From positions 372,685-436,684 of the forward strand of contig NZ_QDFV01000003.1 of the NCBI RefSeq assembly GCF_003075395.1: a DNA stretch of 64,000 bases, read 5' to 3'. The notes beneath the pieces are model-generated. The model was given only the letters and a program-made list of their open reading frames with translations, did no database searches and was not told the origin of the DNA. Position numbers and translations under genes: made by a program. Shown here one piece after another: positions 9,079 through 17,712 of this stretch (within the stretch, counting starts at the first letter, position 1; each line of letters opens with the position of its first letter). Source of the DNA: Microbacterium sp. TPD7012. Its GTDB lineage: Bacteria > Actinomycetota > Actinomycetes > Actinomycetales > Microbacteriaceae.

Positions 9079-9630
9079 TCATGCCGACGCTTCCGCGTCC
9101 GCGCGCTGACGAGCCCGGAAGTTCGCCGCCTTCACCCGGTTGCCACAGGTCTTCATGGCGCACCACTCGCGGCGATGACCGCGAGACCGATCGAGATACA
9201 CCTGAGTGCACTCGGGGCGAGCGCACTCGCGCAGCAGCGCCGCATCCTCTCCTCCGACGATCTCGACGGCCTGGCGAGCCAGGGACGACAGCCCTTGGGC
9301 GACGGTTCCCGATCGCCGCACGACGCCGTCGAGCCGCACGCCGATCGGCATCCCCTCGGCGAAGCCGTTCACGATCTCTCTCGCCGGGCCGGGAATCGCA
9401 TCACCTCGCCGTCGAGCGCTCACGAGGTCGTAGACGGCCTCACGCAGGGCGATGGCCGCCTCGAGGTCGCCGGTCGCAACGTCCGGAGCATCGTGGACCA
9501 GCCCGGATTCCTCGAACCATGCCGTGAGCGCGGCATCCGAGTCGAGCTTCTCCGTGGGCGACGCGTTGCGGCGCGCGCGCAGCGTTCCGACGAAGTCGAG
9601 GGCGGGCGTCCCGCAGGGAAAGGCGTGCAT
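9079..9630 (-). CDS. CGNR zinc-finger / ABATE-domain transcriptional regulator
   Basis: A 183-residue protein with an N-terminal ABATE domain starting CGTPALDFVGT and a C-terminal CGNR zinc finger. The four cysteines C136, C141, C157 and C162 (CARPEC, WCAMKTCGNR) can bind zinc, and the following Arg-rich helix should contact DNA. The family is found mainly in actinobacteria as regulators of small catabolic or stress genes. It is transcribed away from the glyoxalase-fold gene at 9763, its probable target. The start at 9630 is preferred to 9654 because the ABATE pattern begins directly after it. Confidence 0.85.
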   Translation of the reverse strand: MHAFPCGTPALDFVGTLRARRNASPTEKLDSDAALTAWFEESGLVHDAPDVATGDLEAAIALREAVYDLVSARRRGDAIPGPAREIVNGFAEGMPIGVRLDGVVRRSGTVAQGLSSLARQAVEIVGGEDAALLRECARPECTQVYLDRSRGHRREWCAMKTCGNRVKAANFRARQRADAEASA

Positions 9631-9762
9631 AGCGTAACCATTCTGGCGGGTCACAAGTAATTGTGCAATCCGGAATAACCATCTTGACAGTTACGTTGAG
9701 TTGAGCAAGAGTCGTAACCGCTTCAACAAGTTACGCAGATCACCCACACGAACAGGCTCATC

Positions 9763-10209
9763 ATGGAACTCACACTCGAGATCGTCGTCCTCCCCGTCTC
9801 CGACGTCGATCGCAGCAAGGCCTTCTACACGCGTCTCGGCTTCCGCCTCGACGCGGACTTCACCACCGATCGCGGTCTGCGCGTCGTCCAGGTGACGCCT
9901 CCGGGAAAGGGAACGGCGTCGATCATCTTCGGCGAGAATCTGACGGATGCCGCTCCTGGCTCGGTGCGCGGACTGCACCTCGTCACCCCCGACCTCGAAG
10001 CGGCCCGTGCCGAACTCGTCGCCGGCGGCGCAGACGTCTCGGACGTATGGCACGACGCCGACGGGATCTTCCACTGGGCGGGCGATCGGAACCGTCTTCC
10101 GGGCGCGAACACCCAGCACGACAGCTACTCGTCGTACGTCTCGTTCGACGATCCCGACGGGAACGAGTGGATCATCCAGCAGATCGTCGATCGCCTCCCC
10201 GGGCGTTGA
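9763..10209 (+). CDS. VOC-family protein (glyoxalase/bleomycin-resistance fold)
   Basis: A 148-residue protein with two beta-alpha-beta-beta-beta modules of the vicinal oxygen chelate superfamily. Diagnostic parts are VVLPVSDVDRSKAFYTRLGFRLDADF, the mid-protein RGLHLVTPDLEAARAELVAGG and the C-terminal SFDDPDGNEWIIQQI with its metal-ligand Glu. It could be a dioxygenase, isomerase or drug-binding protein; the substrate is unknown. It is divergent from the CGNR regulator, and a small ORF of similar context follows 20 nt downstream. Confidence 0.85.
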   Translation: MELTLEIVVLPVSDVDRSKAFYTRLGFRLDADFTTDRGLRVVQVTPPGKGTASIIFGENLTDAAPGSVRGLHLVTPDLEAARAELVAGGADVSDVWHDADGIFHWAGDRNRLPGANTQHDSYSSYVSFDDPDGNEWIIQQIVDRLPGR

Positions 10210-10229
10210 TCACCGAAGCCGGGAACACC

Positions 10230-10478
10230 ATGGATGAGACGACGCGCATCCTCCAGGACCTTCTCACGCGCGCGGCCGCGGCGCACGGCGTGCACGAGCA
10301 GGAGGACCTCGGCGGGATCTACGACGAGCAGTGGCCGCAGTGGTACGCGGCCCACATGACCGCGAGGCTCGTGGAGCGAGGGCTCCGCCTCGTCGCGGAC
10401 GACGCGAGCCGAGAGGACCCGGGACTCGGGGACTCAGCTCGCGAGGAACTCGGCGAGCCCTCGCAGACGGCGCAGTGA
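10230..10478 (+). CDS. Small acidic conserved protein downstream of the VOC gene
   Basis: An 82-residue acidic protein. The central block [22 protein letters not shown] resembles short proteins or domains I associate with VOC/bleomycin-resistance genes in actinobacteria, so it may partner the VOC protein. Its function is not known. The ATG at 10230 follows GGGAACACC, a modest ribosome site. Its 3' end runs 45 nt into the end of gltX on the opposite strand. The tail after about residue 60 is low-complexity, so that overlap may be tolerated. Confidence 0.65.
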   Translation: MDETTRILQDLLTRAAAAHGVHEQEDLGGIYDEQWPQWYAAHMTARLVERGLRLVADDASREDPGLGDSAREELGEPSQTAQ

Positions 10479-11939
10479 CTCGTCCTTCCCGAGCAGCTCC
10501 ATCGACTCGAAGAGCGGCGGCGAGACCCGACGACCCGTGATCGCGACACGCGGCGGACCGTAGGCGACACGCGGCTTGAGCTCCAGCGTCTCGACCAGCG
10601 CGTGGGCGAGGGCATCCTGGATCTTCTCCGGGGTGAACTCGCTCACCGGCTCGAGCGCGGCGACGCAGGCCTCGAGCACCTCGGCGGCGTTCGCCGGCAG
10701 ACCCTTGAGCGCATCGGCGTCGTACGAGACGTCATCCGTGAACAGGAAGCCGACCATGCCGGGCACCTCGCCGAGCAGCTGCACACGCTCCTGCACCAGC
10801 GGCGCGACACGGAAGGCCGTGACGAGCTGCTCGCGGGTCGGCTCGTCGAAGAGGCCGGCGGCCGCCAGATACGGGATCGTGCGCTCGGCGAAATCCTTCT
10901 CCGCCAGCGTGCGGATGTGGTCGCCGTTGATGGACTCGGCCTTCTTCTGGTCGAAGCGTGCCGGGTTCGGGTTGACGTTCTCGACGTCGAAGGCGGCGGT
11001 GAACTCCTCCAGGGAGAAGACGTCGCGATCGTGCCCGATCGACCAGCCGAGCAGGGCGAGGTAGTTGAGCAGGCCCTCCGGGATGAAGCCGCGATCGCGG
11101 TGCAGGAACAGGTCGGCCTGCGGGTCGCGCTTCGAGAGCTTCTTGTTGCCGGTCTCCCCCAGCACGAGAGGCATGTGCGCGAAGCGCGGCACGAAGGTCG
11201 TGACGCCCGCCTCGATGAGCGCCGCGTAGAGCGACAGCTGGCGTGCGGTCGACGGCATGAGGTCCTCGCCGCGCAGGACGTGCGTGATCCCCATCAGCGC
11301 GTCGTCCACCGGGTTCACGAACGTGTAGAGCGGGATGCCGTTCGGTCGCACGACGACGAAGTCGGGGAAGGACCCCGCCGGGAAGGTGACCTCGCCGCGG
11401 ATGAGGTCGACGTAGGTCAGGTCCTCGTCGGGAACGCGGAGGCGCAGAGCGGGCTGGCGGCCCTCGGCGCGGAACGCCTCCTTCTGCGCGTCGGTGAGGT
11501 CGCGATCGAAGTTGTCGTAGCCGAGCTGCTTCGCCCGACCGTTCGCCTCGTTGCGGGCGTCGATCTCCTCCGCGTTCGAGAAGCTCTCGTAGAGGGCGCC
11601 CGAGTCGAGGAGCTTGTCGATGACCCCGCGGTAGATGTCGTGGCGCTCGGACTGCCGGTAGGGCGCGTGCGGTCCGCCGACCTCGACACCCTCGTCCCAG
11701 TCGATCTTGAGCCAGGTGAGCGCGTCGAGCAGCTGGCGGTAGCTCTCCTCGCTGTCACGCGCGGCATCGGTGTCCTCGATGCGGAACACCATCTTGCCGC
11801 CGTTATGACGCGCGTACGCCCAGTTGAAGAGGGCGGTGCGCACGAGGCCGACATGCGGCAGGCCGGTCGGCGAAGGGCAGAAGCGGACGCGGACGTCGGC
11901 ACCACGTGCAGTCGTGGTGAGGGGGTGAGGGGTAGCCAT
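10434..11939 (-). CDS. gltX: Glutamyl-tRNA synthetase
   Basis: A 501-residue class I synthetase that charges tRNA-Glu, and probably tRNA-Gln in bacteria using the amidotransferase route. The HIGH-type signature is HVGL at 29-32 within [12 protein letters not shown], and the KMSKS-type loop is KLSKR at 267-271. The catalytic domain, stem-contact fold and helical anticodon-binding domain are all present and the length is normal. It is an essential housekeeping enzyme. The last 45 nt overlap the opposing small ORF. Confidence 0.97.
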   Translation of the reverse strand: MATPHPLTTTARGADVRVRFCPSPTGLPHVGLVRTALFNWAYARHNGGKMVFRIEDTDAARDSEESYRQLLDALTWLKIDWDEGVEVGGPHAPYRQSERHDIYRGVIDKLLDSGALYESFSNAEEIDARNEANGRAKQLGYDNFDRDLTDAQKEAFRAEGRQPALRLRVPDEDLTYVDLIRGEVTFPAGSFPDFVVVRPNGIPLYTFVNPVDDALMGITHVLRGEDLMPSTARQLSLYAALIEAGVTTFVPRFAHMPLVLGETGNKKLSKRDPQADLFLHRDRGFIPEGLLNYLALLGWSIGHDRDVFSLEEFTAAFDVENVNPNPARFDQKKAESINGDHIRTLAEKDFAERTIPYLAAAGLFDEPTREQLVTAFRVAPLVQERVQLLGEVPGMVGFLFTDDVSYDADALKGLPANAAEVLEACVAALEPVSEFTPEKIQDALAHALVETLELKPRVAYGPPRVAITGRRVSPPLFESMELLGKDESLRRLRGLAEFLAS

Positions 11940-12111
11940 AGCCCTTCGATTCTAGTTGGCGATGCCCGGCTCTCCGACGGCTCGACGGGTGTGCCGGGGC
12001 GACGTATCGGGACACTCCGGGTAACAGACGCTCACCCCCGGTAATCCGGGGCGCGAGATCCGCGACCGGCTCCTATCGTTGCGGCACACGTTCCCCACAG
12101 GAAGGCACACC

Positions 12112-13356
12112 ATGACCATCGCAGACGCAGTGACCACAGGCCTCGGAGACCGCTGGCGCGAGGCCGCACCCCCGCGGACGAGCATCGAGTGGCTCGATCG
12201 CGCTCAGGAGGTCGCCGACATCCTGTCGGTCGACGCCGTCGAACGCGATCGCGCCAACGCCGCCCCGCACCTGGAGGTGCAGCTGCTCAAGGACTCAGGA
12301 CTCGTCACGCTGCTCGGCCCGGTCGCGCACGGCGGTGCCGGCGAGAGCTGGGAGACGGCCTACAAGGTCATCCGGACCGTCGCACGCGGCGACGGATCGA
12401 TCGGACAGGTGCTCGGGTACCACTACCTCTGGGCGTGGGCGGCCCGGCTGGTCGCGACGGACGAGCAGATCGCCGCCGTCGAGGAGCTCTACACCGTGAA
12501 CCGCTTCGTCTTCGGCGGTGCGGTCAATCCTCGCGATTCCGACCTGGTGATCCGCGAAGAGGGCGACGACCTCGTCTTCTCCGGGACCAAGTCGTTCTCC
12601 ACCGGCGGCCGGGTCTCGGACCTCACGGTCCTCGAAGGAGTCCTCCAGGGCACGGACACCCACATCTTCGCCATCGTGCCGACCGCGCAGGAGGGCATCG
12701 TCTTCGCCGGCGACTGGGACAACCTGGGTCAGCGGCTCACGGAGTCCGGATCGGTCGAGATCCGCGACGTGCGGGTGCCCTGGGCCTCCGCCGCCGGGTT
12801 CGTGGACAAGGTCTTCCAGCCGCTCACGTACAACACGCTGAACGTGCCCGCGATCCAGCTCGTGTTCGCGAACTTCTACCTCGGCATCGCGCAGGGCGCG
12901 CTCGAGACGGCCTCGGCCTACACCCGTACGACCACCCGGGCATGGCCGTACGGCGGTGACGACAAGCAGCGCGCCACCGACGAGTGGTATCTGCTCGAGG
13001 GCTACGGGACGCTGGCATCCAAGCTCTGGGCCGACGAGGCCCTGCTGGATGCCGTGGGCGCGGAGATCAGCGCGGTCCTGCATGCCCCGCGCGAGGAGCT
13101 CACGGCGCGCCGGCGCGGCGAGATCGCGGTGCGGATCGCGGCGGGCAAGCTGCGGATCGTCGATGACGGTCTCGAGGTCGCTACGAAGGTCTTCGAGCTC
13201 ACCGGTGCCCGCGCGTCGGCGAACTCCGTCGGGCTCGACATCTTCTGGCGGAACCTCCGCACGCACAGCCTGCACGACCCGATCGCCTACAAGAAGCGCG
13301 AGGTGGGCGACTACGTGCTGCGCGGCGAGGTGCCGGAGCCGACCTGGTACACGTGA
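12112..13356 (+). CDS. Acyl-CoA dehydrogenase-fold flavin monooxygenase (DszC/SfnB-like)
   Basis: A 414-residue acyl-CoA-dehydrogenase-fold flavoenzyme. Several features point to the DszC/SfnB branch, FMNH2-dependent monooxygenases used in organosulfur metabolism. These are the early LGYHYLWAWAARL, the mid-domain SGTKSFSTGGRVSDL, and the C-terminal block FWRNLRTHSLHDPIAYKK. AGGAAGG lies 7 nt before the ATG. No flavin reductase or sulfonate transporter is nearby, so reduced flavin must come from elsewhere. The true substrate is uncertain. A CCCCGG-TAAT-CCGGGG palindrome lies at 12036-12051 upstream. Confidence 0.75.
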   Translation: MTIADAVTTGLGDRWREAAPPRTSIEWLDRAQEVADILSVDAVERDRANAAPHLEVQLLKDSGLVTLLGPVAHGGAGESWETAYKVIRTVARGDGSIGQVLGYHYLWAWAARLVATDEQIAAVEELYTVNRFVFGGAVNPRDSDLVIREEGDDLVFSGTKSFSTGGRVSDLTVLEGVLQGTDTHIFAIVPTAQEGIVFAGDWDNLGQRLTESGSVEIRDVRVPWASAAGFVDKVFQPLTYNTLNVPAIQLVFANFYLGIAQGALETASAYTRTTTRAWPYGGDDKQRATDEWYLLEGYGTLASKLWADEALLDAVGAEISAVLHAPREELTARRRGEIAVRIAAGKLRIVDDGLEVATKVFELTGARASANSVGLDIFWRNLRTHSLHDPIAYKKREVGDYVLRGEVPEPTWYT

Positions 13357-13372
13357 GCTGCGTCGCGGGATC

Positions 13373-14632
13373 TCAGCGGGACGACGTGCGCCCGAGCGGC
13401 GAGAGCACCACGATCGCGACCACCAGGACGGATGCCGCGACGCCGAGCCCCGCGTACTGGAAGTTCGAGAGGACGACACCCGCGAGCACGGATCCGGCCG
13501 CGGCGGAGAGACTCATGAGCGAGTCGCTGCGCCCCTGCCGGCGCGTGCGGACGTCCGGTGCCGACGCCTCGGTCAGGAGTGCGGCGCCGGCCACGGTCGC
13601 CGCACTCCAGCCGAGTCCGAGCAGGATCAGCGCGACGATCACGCCCCATTGCTCGGTTCCGGAGAAGATCGCGAAGGCCAGCGCGCCGGCGAGCAGGACC
13701 TGGCCGAGCAGCACGACCCGGAGCCGGCCCCAGCGGTCGGCCAGCACACCGAAGACCGGCGAGAGCGCGTACATGCCGCCGACGTGCAGCGCGATGGTGA
13801 TGCCGACGAGAGCCGAGACGTCTGCGGGCGTCGGAGCCATCCCGTGGGCACCGTGCGCCATGTGCGAGAGGTGCACGGGAGTCATCGCCATGACGGACGC
13901 CATCACGACATGGGACCCCGCAACCGCGAAGATGGCGTACCTCGCCACCATCGGTCGGTCGGCCACGATCGCGCCGGTGGTGGCGGCCGCCGCCTTCGCG
14001 AGTCGCTGGGCCGCCAGCAGCGGGTCGGGGCGCAGTGCGACGACGTACAGGATCAGCGCCGCGCACTGCGCGACGAAGGAGAACACGTAGGACCCGGTCT
14101 GCGGCGGCATCCCTATCGCCTGCCCGACGATCTCGCCCGGCCCCAGCAGCAGCGGTCCCGCGACTCCCCCGATGGTCGTCGACCAGACGACGATCGAGAG
14201 GTCCCGACCGCGATGCTGCGGAGCGGCGAGGTCGGTCGCCGCGAACCTCGACTGCAGGTTGCCTGCGTTGCCGGCGCCGATCATCAGGATCCCCGCCAGC
14301 AGCAGCGGGAACACCCGCAGCGACGCGGCGAGGATCACCACCGCGATGCCCACGAGGGCGAACAGGTTCCCCAGGGTGAGGGCGCGCCGACGCCCGACCC
14401 GTGCAGCCAGCCGAGCGAGAGGGATGGCGCAGACCGCCGCGCCGAGTGTCACCGACGCGGTCGCGAGACCGGAGAGCGCATCGCTGCCCGAGATGTCCGC
14501 GGCGAGCAGAGCGCCCAGCGACACCGTGGCACCGAATGCAATCCCGCCGAGCACCTGCCCGAACGACAGCACGAGCACGGTGCGCCGCTGCACGGCGGAC
14601 TGCTCGGCCGCCGTCAGGGCGACGTCGGTCAT
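13373..14632 (-). CDS. MFS transporter
   Basis: A 419-residue major facilitator with about 12 helices. The motif-A-like loop is ARVGRRRALTLGN, and the second-half equivalent is FGVLADRWGRLRVVLLG. A His-rich loop (HLSHMAHGAHGM) separates two helices in the C-terminal half, which is unusual and could bind a metal. Its ATG overlaps the stop of the upstream fumarylacetoacetase-family gene as ATGA, so it is translated from the leuB-ilvE transcript or a shorter one. The substrate is unknown. Confidence 0.82.
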   Translation of the reverse strand: MTDVALTAAEQSAVQRRTVLVLSFGQVLGGIAFGATVSLGALLAADISGSDALSGLATASVTLGAAVCAIPLARLAARVGRRRALTLGNLFALVGIAVVILAASLRVFPLLLAGILMIGAGNAGNLQSRFAATDLAAPQHRGRDLSIVVWSTTIGGVAGPLLLGPGEIVGQAIGMPPQTGSYVFSFVAQCAALILYVVALRPDPLLAAQRLAKAAAATTGAIVADRPMVARYAIFAVAGSHVVMASVMAMTPVHLSHMAHGAHGMAPTPADVSALVGITIALHVGGMYALSPVFGVLADRWGRLRVVLLGQVLLAGALAFAIFSGTEQWGVIVALILLGLGWSAATVAGAALLTEASAPDVRTRRQGRSDSLMSLSAAAGSVLAGVVLSNFQYAGLGVAASVLVVAIVVLSPLGRTSSR

Positions 14633-15405
14633 GACGCGGGTGCGGCGTCGCGTGCGCTGTTGCGGAGGATCCCCAGACCTGTGATCTCGACCTCGACGAC
14701 GTCGCCGGCGCCGAACTCGCCCACGCCTGCCGGGGTGCCGGTCATGATGACGTCACCGGGAAGAAGCGTGAAAACGGCGGAGGCGTACTCGATGATCGCC
14801 GGGACCGAATGGATCATGTCGGTGAGCGGCGCCTGCTGGCGCACCTCGCCGTTCACGCGGGTCTCGATGCTCGCGGATGCCGGATCGAAGTCCGTCTCGA
14901 TGACCGGTCCGAGCGGGCAGAACGTGTCGAAGCCCTTCGCACGCGACCACTGGCCGTCCTTGCGCTGCAGATCGCGCGCGGTCACGTCGTTGCCGATCGT
15001 GTAGCCGAGCACGTAGTCGAGCGCGTTCTCGGCCTTGACGTTCTTCGCGATCTTGCCGATCACGACCACCAGCTCGCCCTCGTACTCGGTGCGCTCGGAC
15101 AGGGTCGGACGCACGATCGCGTCGCCCGGCCCGATCACCGCGGTGTTCGGCTTGAGGAAGAGGAGCGGCTCCTCGGGAGCCACTCCCCCCATCTCGGCGG
15201 CGTGATCGTGGTAGTTCTTGCCCACGCAGACGACCTTCGACCGCGGGATCACCGGAGCGAGCAGCGCTGCATCCGCCAGCGGCACGCGTGCCCCCGTCGT
15301 CTCGTATCCCGAGAACATGGGGTCTCCGGCGAGGACGACGAGGTCGGTCCCGTCGATGATCCCGTACATGATGGCGTCGTCGTGGCTGAACCGGGCGATC
15401 TTCAT
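14629..15405 (-). CDS. Fumarylacetoacetate hydrolase family protein
   Basis: A 258-residue member of the FAH superfamily of metal-dependent C-C hydrolases and isomerases. The signature VCVGKNYHDHAAEMGG is followed by LFLKPNTAVIGPGD. The metal-binding acidic residues lie in EYEGELVVVIGK and YTIGNDVTARDLQ, and the fold closes with GDVIMTGTPAGVG. Likely activity is acylpyruvase or oxaloacetate decarboxylase-like, but family members differ. The gene is often kept near leuB/gltX in actinobacteria. It sits 28 nt after ilvE and overlaps the MFS gene. Confidence 0.88.
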   Translation of the reverse strand: MKIARFSHDDAIMYGIIDGTDLVVLAGDPMFSGYETTGARVPLADAALLAPVIPRSKVVCVGKNYHDHAAEMGGVAPEEPLLFLKPNTAVIGPGDAIVRPTLSERTEYEGELVVVIGKIAKNVKAENALDYVLGYTIGNDVTARDLQRKDGQWSRAKGFDTFCPLGPVIETDFDPASASIETRVNGEVRQQAPLTDMIHSVPAIIEYASAVFTLLPGDVIMTGTPAGVGEFGAGDVVEVEITGLGILRNSARDAAPAS

Positions 15406-15433
15406 GGTTCCAGCCTAGCGAGCGCGCTCCCCC

Positions 15434-16546
15434 TCAGGCGTCGAGGCGGAGCAGCCAGCCGTGCCGGTCCTCGCGACGACCGTACTGGATGTCGGTGAGC
15501 TCCTCGCGCAGCGACAGGGCCAGCTCGCCCAGGGGCTGCGGCTCGTCGAAGCCGTCGCCGACCAGCGCGCCGATCGGAGTCACGACCGCGGCCGTGCCGC
15601 ACGCGAACACCTCGACGATGTCGCCCGATGCCACGCCCTCGCGCCACTCGTCGATCGAGATCGGCCGCTTCTCCACCGTGTACCCGCGGTCCTCCGCCAG
15701 CTGCAGCAGCGAGTCGCGGGTGATGCCCTCGAGGATGCTGTCGGACTCGGGCGTGACCACGCGGCCGTCCTTGAAGACGAACACGACGTTCATGCCGCCG
15801 AGCTCCTCAACGTTGCGGTGCTCGTTGAGGAAGACGACCTGGTCGCAGCCCTTCGCGCTGGCCTCGCTCTGCGCCAGCAGGCTCGACGCGTAGTTGCCTC
15901 CGGTCTTCGCCTTGCCGGTGCCGCCCTTGCCCGCGCGGGCGTAGTCCTCGGACAGCCAGATGCGCACGGGCTTCACGCCGCCGGAGAAGTAGGCGCCGGC
16001 GGGGCTCGCGATCACGTAGTACGCGACCTTCTGCGCCGCACGGACGCCGAGGAAGGCCTCCTTGGCGAACATGAACGGGCGCAGGTACAGACTCTGGTCG
16101 GCGCCCGACGGCACCCAGTGCCCGTCGACCTTGACGAGCTCGCGCAGCGACTGGATGAAGTACTCGGTCGGCAGCTCCGGCAGCGCCAGGCGCCGGGCGC
16201 TGGCCTGCATCCGCGCCGCGTTACGGTCGGGGCGGAACGTGTGGATGGATCCGTCCTCGTGACGGTAGGCCTTGATGCCCTCGAAGATCTCCTGGGCGTA
16301 GTGCAGGACGGATGCCGCGGGGTCGAGCGCGATCGGCCCGTACGGCTGCACGCGCGGCCGGTGCCAGCCGCCCTTGGCGGACCAGCAGATGTCGACCATG
16401 TGGTCGGTGAAGACGACGCCGAACCCCGGGTTCTCGTGGACCTCGGCCACTCGCCCCGGCGAAGCCGCGGTCAGGTTCTTCGTCACCGCGAACTCCAGTG
16501 GAGCCACGGTCGCCTCAGCATCGATGGTCGTCATCTCGTCATCCAT
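15434..16546 (-). CDS. ilvE: Branched-chain amino-acid aminotransferase
   Basis: A 370-residue fold-type IV PLP aminotransferase performing the last step of Leu, Ile and Val synthesis. The PLP lysine is K214 in GKAKTGGNYASSL. SVLHYAQEIFEGIKAYRHEDG and the phosphate-binding EGITRDSLLQLA are classical. It follows leuB by 49 nt and the FAH-family gene follows after 28 nt, all on the minus strand, suggesting one unit. The internal ATG at 16534 (MTTIDAEAT) is an alternative start, since the first ATG sits directly against GAGGA. Confidence 0.95.
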   Translation of the reverse strand: MDDEMTTIDAEATVAPLEFAVTKNLTAASPGRVAEVHENPGFGVVFTDHMVDICWSAKGGWHRPRVQPYGPIALDPAASVLHYAQEIFEGIKAYRHEDGSIHTFRPDRNAARMQASARRLALPELPTEYFIQSLRELVKVDGHWVPSGADQSLYLRPFMFAKEAFLGVRAAQKVAYYVIASPAGAYFSGGVKPVRIWLSEDYARAGKGGTGKAKTGGNYASSLLAQSEASAKGCDQVVFLNEHRNVEELGGMNVVFVFKDGRVVTPESDSILEGITRDSLLQLAEDRGYTVEKRPISIDEWREGVASGDIVEVFACGTAAVVTPIGALVGDGFDEPQPLGELALSLREELTDIQYGRREDRHGWLLRLDA

Positions 16547-16595
16547 TCCTCGTGGGTGGGCGCATCGTCGCGCCCTCTCAGCCTACGCCTGAAGG

Positions 16596-17639
16596 TCAGA
16601 GCCGCGCGGCGATCGCGGAGCCGATCTCCGCCGTCGTGCGAGCCGCGCTGCGGGCGGCGATATCAGCCTCGACCGCCGCGCTCACGCGCGCGGATTCGTC
16701 GACGAGGCCGAGGTGGTCGAGCAGCAGCGCGACCGAGAGGATCGCGGCCGTCGGATCGGCCTTCTGCTGTCCGGCGATGTCCGGAGCGGAGCCGTGCACG
16801 GGCTCGAACATCGAGGGGAACGCGCCGTCCGGGTTGATGTTCCCGGATGCCGCCAGGCCGATGCCGCCCGTGACGGCGCCGGCGAGGTCGGTGAGGATGT
16901 CGCCGAAGAGGTTGTCGGTGACGATGACGTCGAATCGCGAAGGGTCGGTCACCAGGAAGATCGTCGCGGCGTCGACGTGCAGGTAGTCGACGGACACGTC
17001 GGGGTGGGAGGCGGCGACCTCGTTCACGACCCGCTGCCAGATCGCGCCGGCGTGCACGAGCACGTTCGTCTTGTGCACCAGGGTGATCTTCTTGCCGCGC
17101 CGCTCGGCCAGCTCGAACGCGTAGCGCACGACGCGCTCGACACCGAACGCGGTGTTCACGGAGGTCTCGTTGGCGACCTCCTGCGGCGTGCCCTTGCGGA
17201 TCGCGCCGCCGTTGCCCACATAGGGGCCCTCGGTGCCTTCGCGGACCACGACGAAGTCGATCTCGCCCGGGTTCGACAGCGGACCCGGCGCGCCCGTGAA
17301 GAGCTTCGACGGCCGCAGGTTCACGTAGTGATCGAGCGTGAAGCGGAGCTTGAGGAGGAGTCCGCGCTCGATGTTCGCGTCCTTGAGCCGGGGGTCCCCC
17401 GGCGTGCCGCCGACCGCTCCGAGGAGGATGGCGTCGTGTGCGGCGATGGCCTCGAGGTCGTCGTCGGTGAGCGTGTCGCCGGTCTCGAGGAAGCGCGCGG
17501 CCCCGAGCGAGAAGCGGGTCTTGTCGAAGACCACGTCGCTCTGCGCGGTGACCGCTTCGAGGACCTTCTCGGCCTCGGCGACGACCTCGGGACCGATGCC
17601 GTCACCGGGGATGACGGCCAGCTTCACGACACGCGACAT
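16596..17639 (-). CDS. leuB: 3-isopropylmalate dehydrogenase
   Basis: A 347-residue NAD-dependent decarboxylating dehydrogenase for leucine synthesis. Seen are the N-terminal [15 protein letters not shown], the [19 protein letters not shown] substrate segment, and [22 protein letters not shown] with the metal-binding aspartates. [20 protein letters not shown] supplies the NAD site. The length is standard. It leads a minus-strand group with ilvE, pairing the third and last steps of leucine synthesis. Confidence 0.96.
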   Translation of the reverse strand: MSRVVKLAVIPGDGIGPEVVAEAEKVLEAVTAQSDVVFDKTRFSLGAARFLETGDTLTDDDLEAIAAHDAILLGAVGGTPGDPRLKDANIERGLLLKLRFTLDHYVNLRPSKLFTGAPGPLSNPGEIDFVVVREGTEGPYVGNGGAIRKGTPQEVANETSVNTAFGVERVVRYAFELAERRGKKITLVHKTNVLVHAGAIWQRVVNEVAASHPDVSVDYLHVDAATIFLVTDPSRFDVIVTDNLFGDILTDLAGAVTGGIGLAASGNINPDGAFPSMFEPVHGSAPDIAGQQKADPTAAILSVALLLDHLGLVDESARVSAAVEADIAARSAARTTAEIGSAIAARL

Positions 17640-17655
17640 GACACTCCTTGCACCG

Positions 17656-17701
17656 GGATGAGCCGGTCACGCTCTCCGCTCGTGGAGCGGACCGGTCATC
17701 C
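17656..17701 (-). terminator. Long hairpin between DHA2 exporter and leuB
   Basis: On the minus strand GGATGACCGG pairs with CCGGCTCATCC around an inner CCGCTC/GAGCGG stem. It lies after the exporter stop and ends about 17 nt before the leuB start. No T-run follows. It may stop readthrough from the exporter or act as a leuB leader structure. Confidence 0.45.
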
Positions 17702-17712
17702 CAGCGTAGTGC

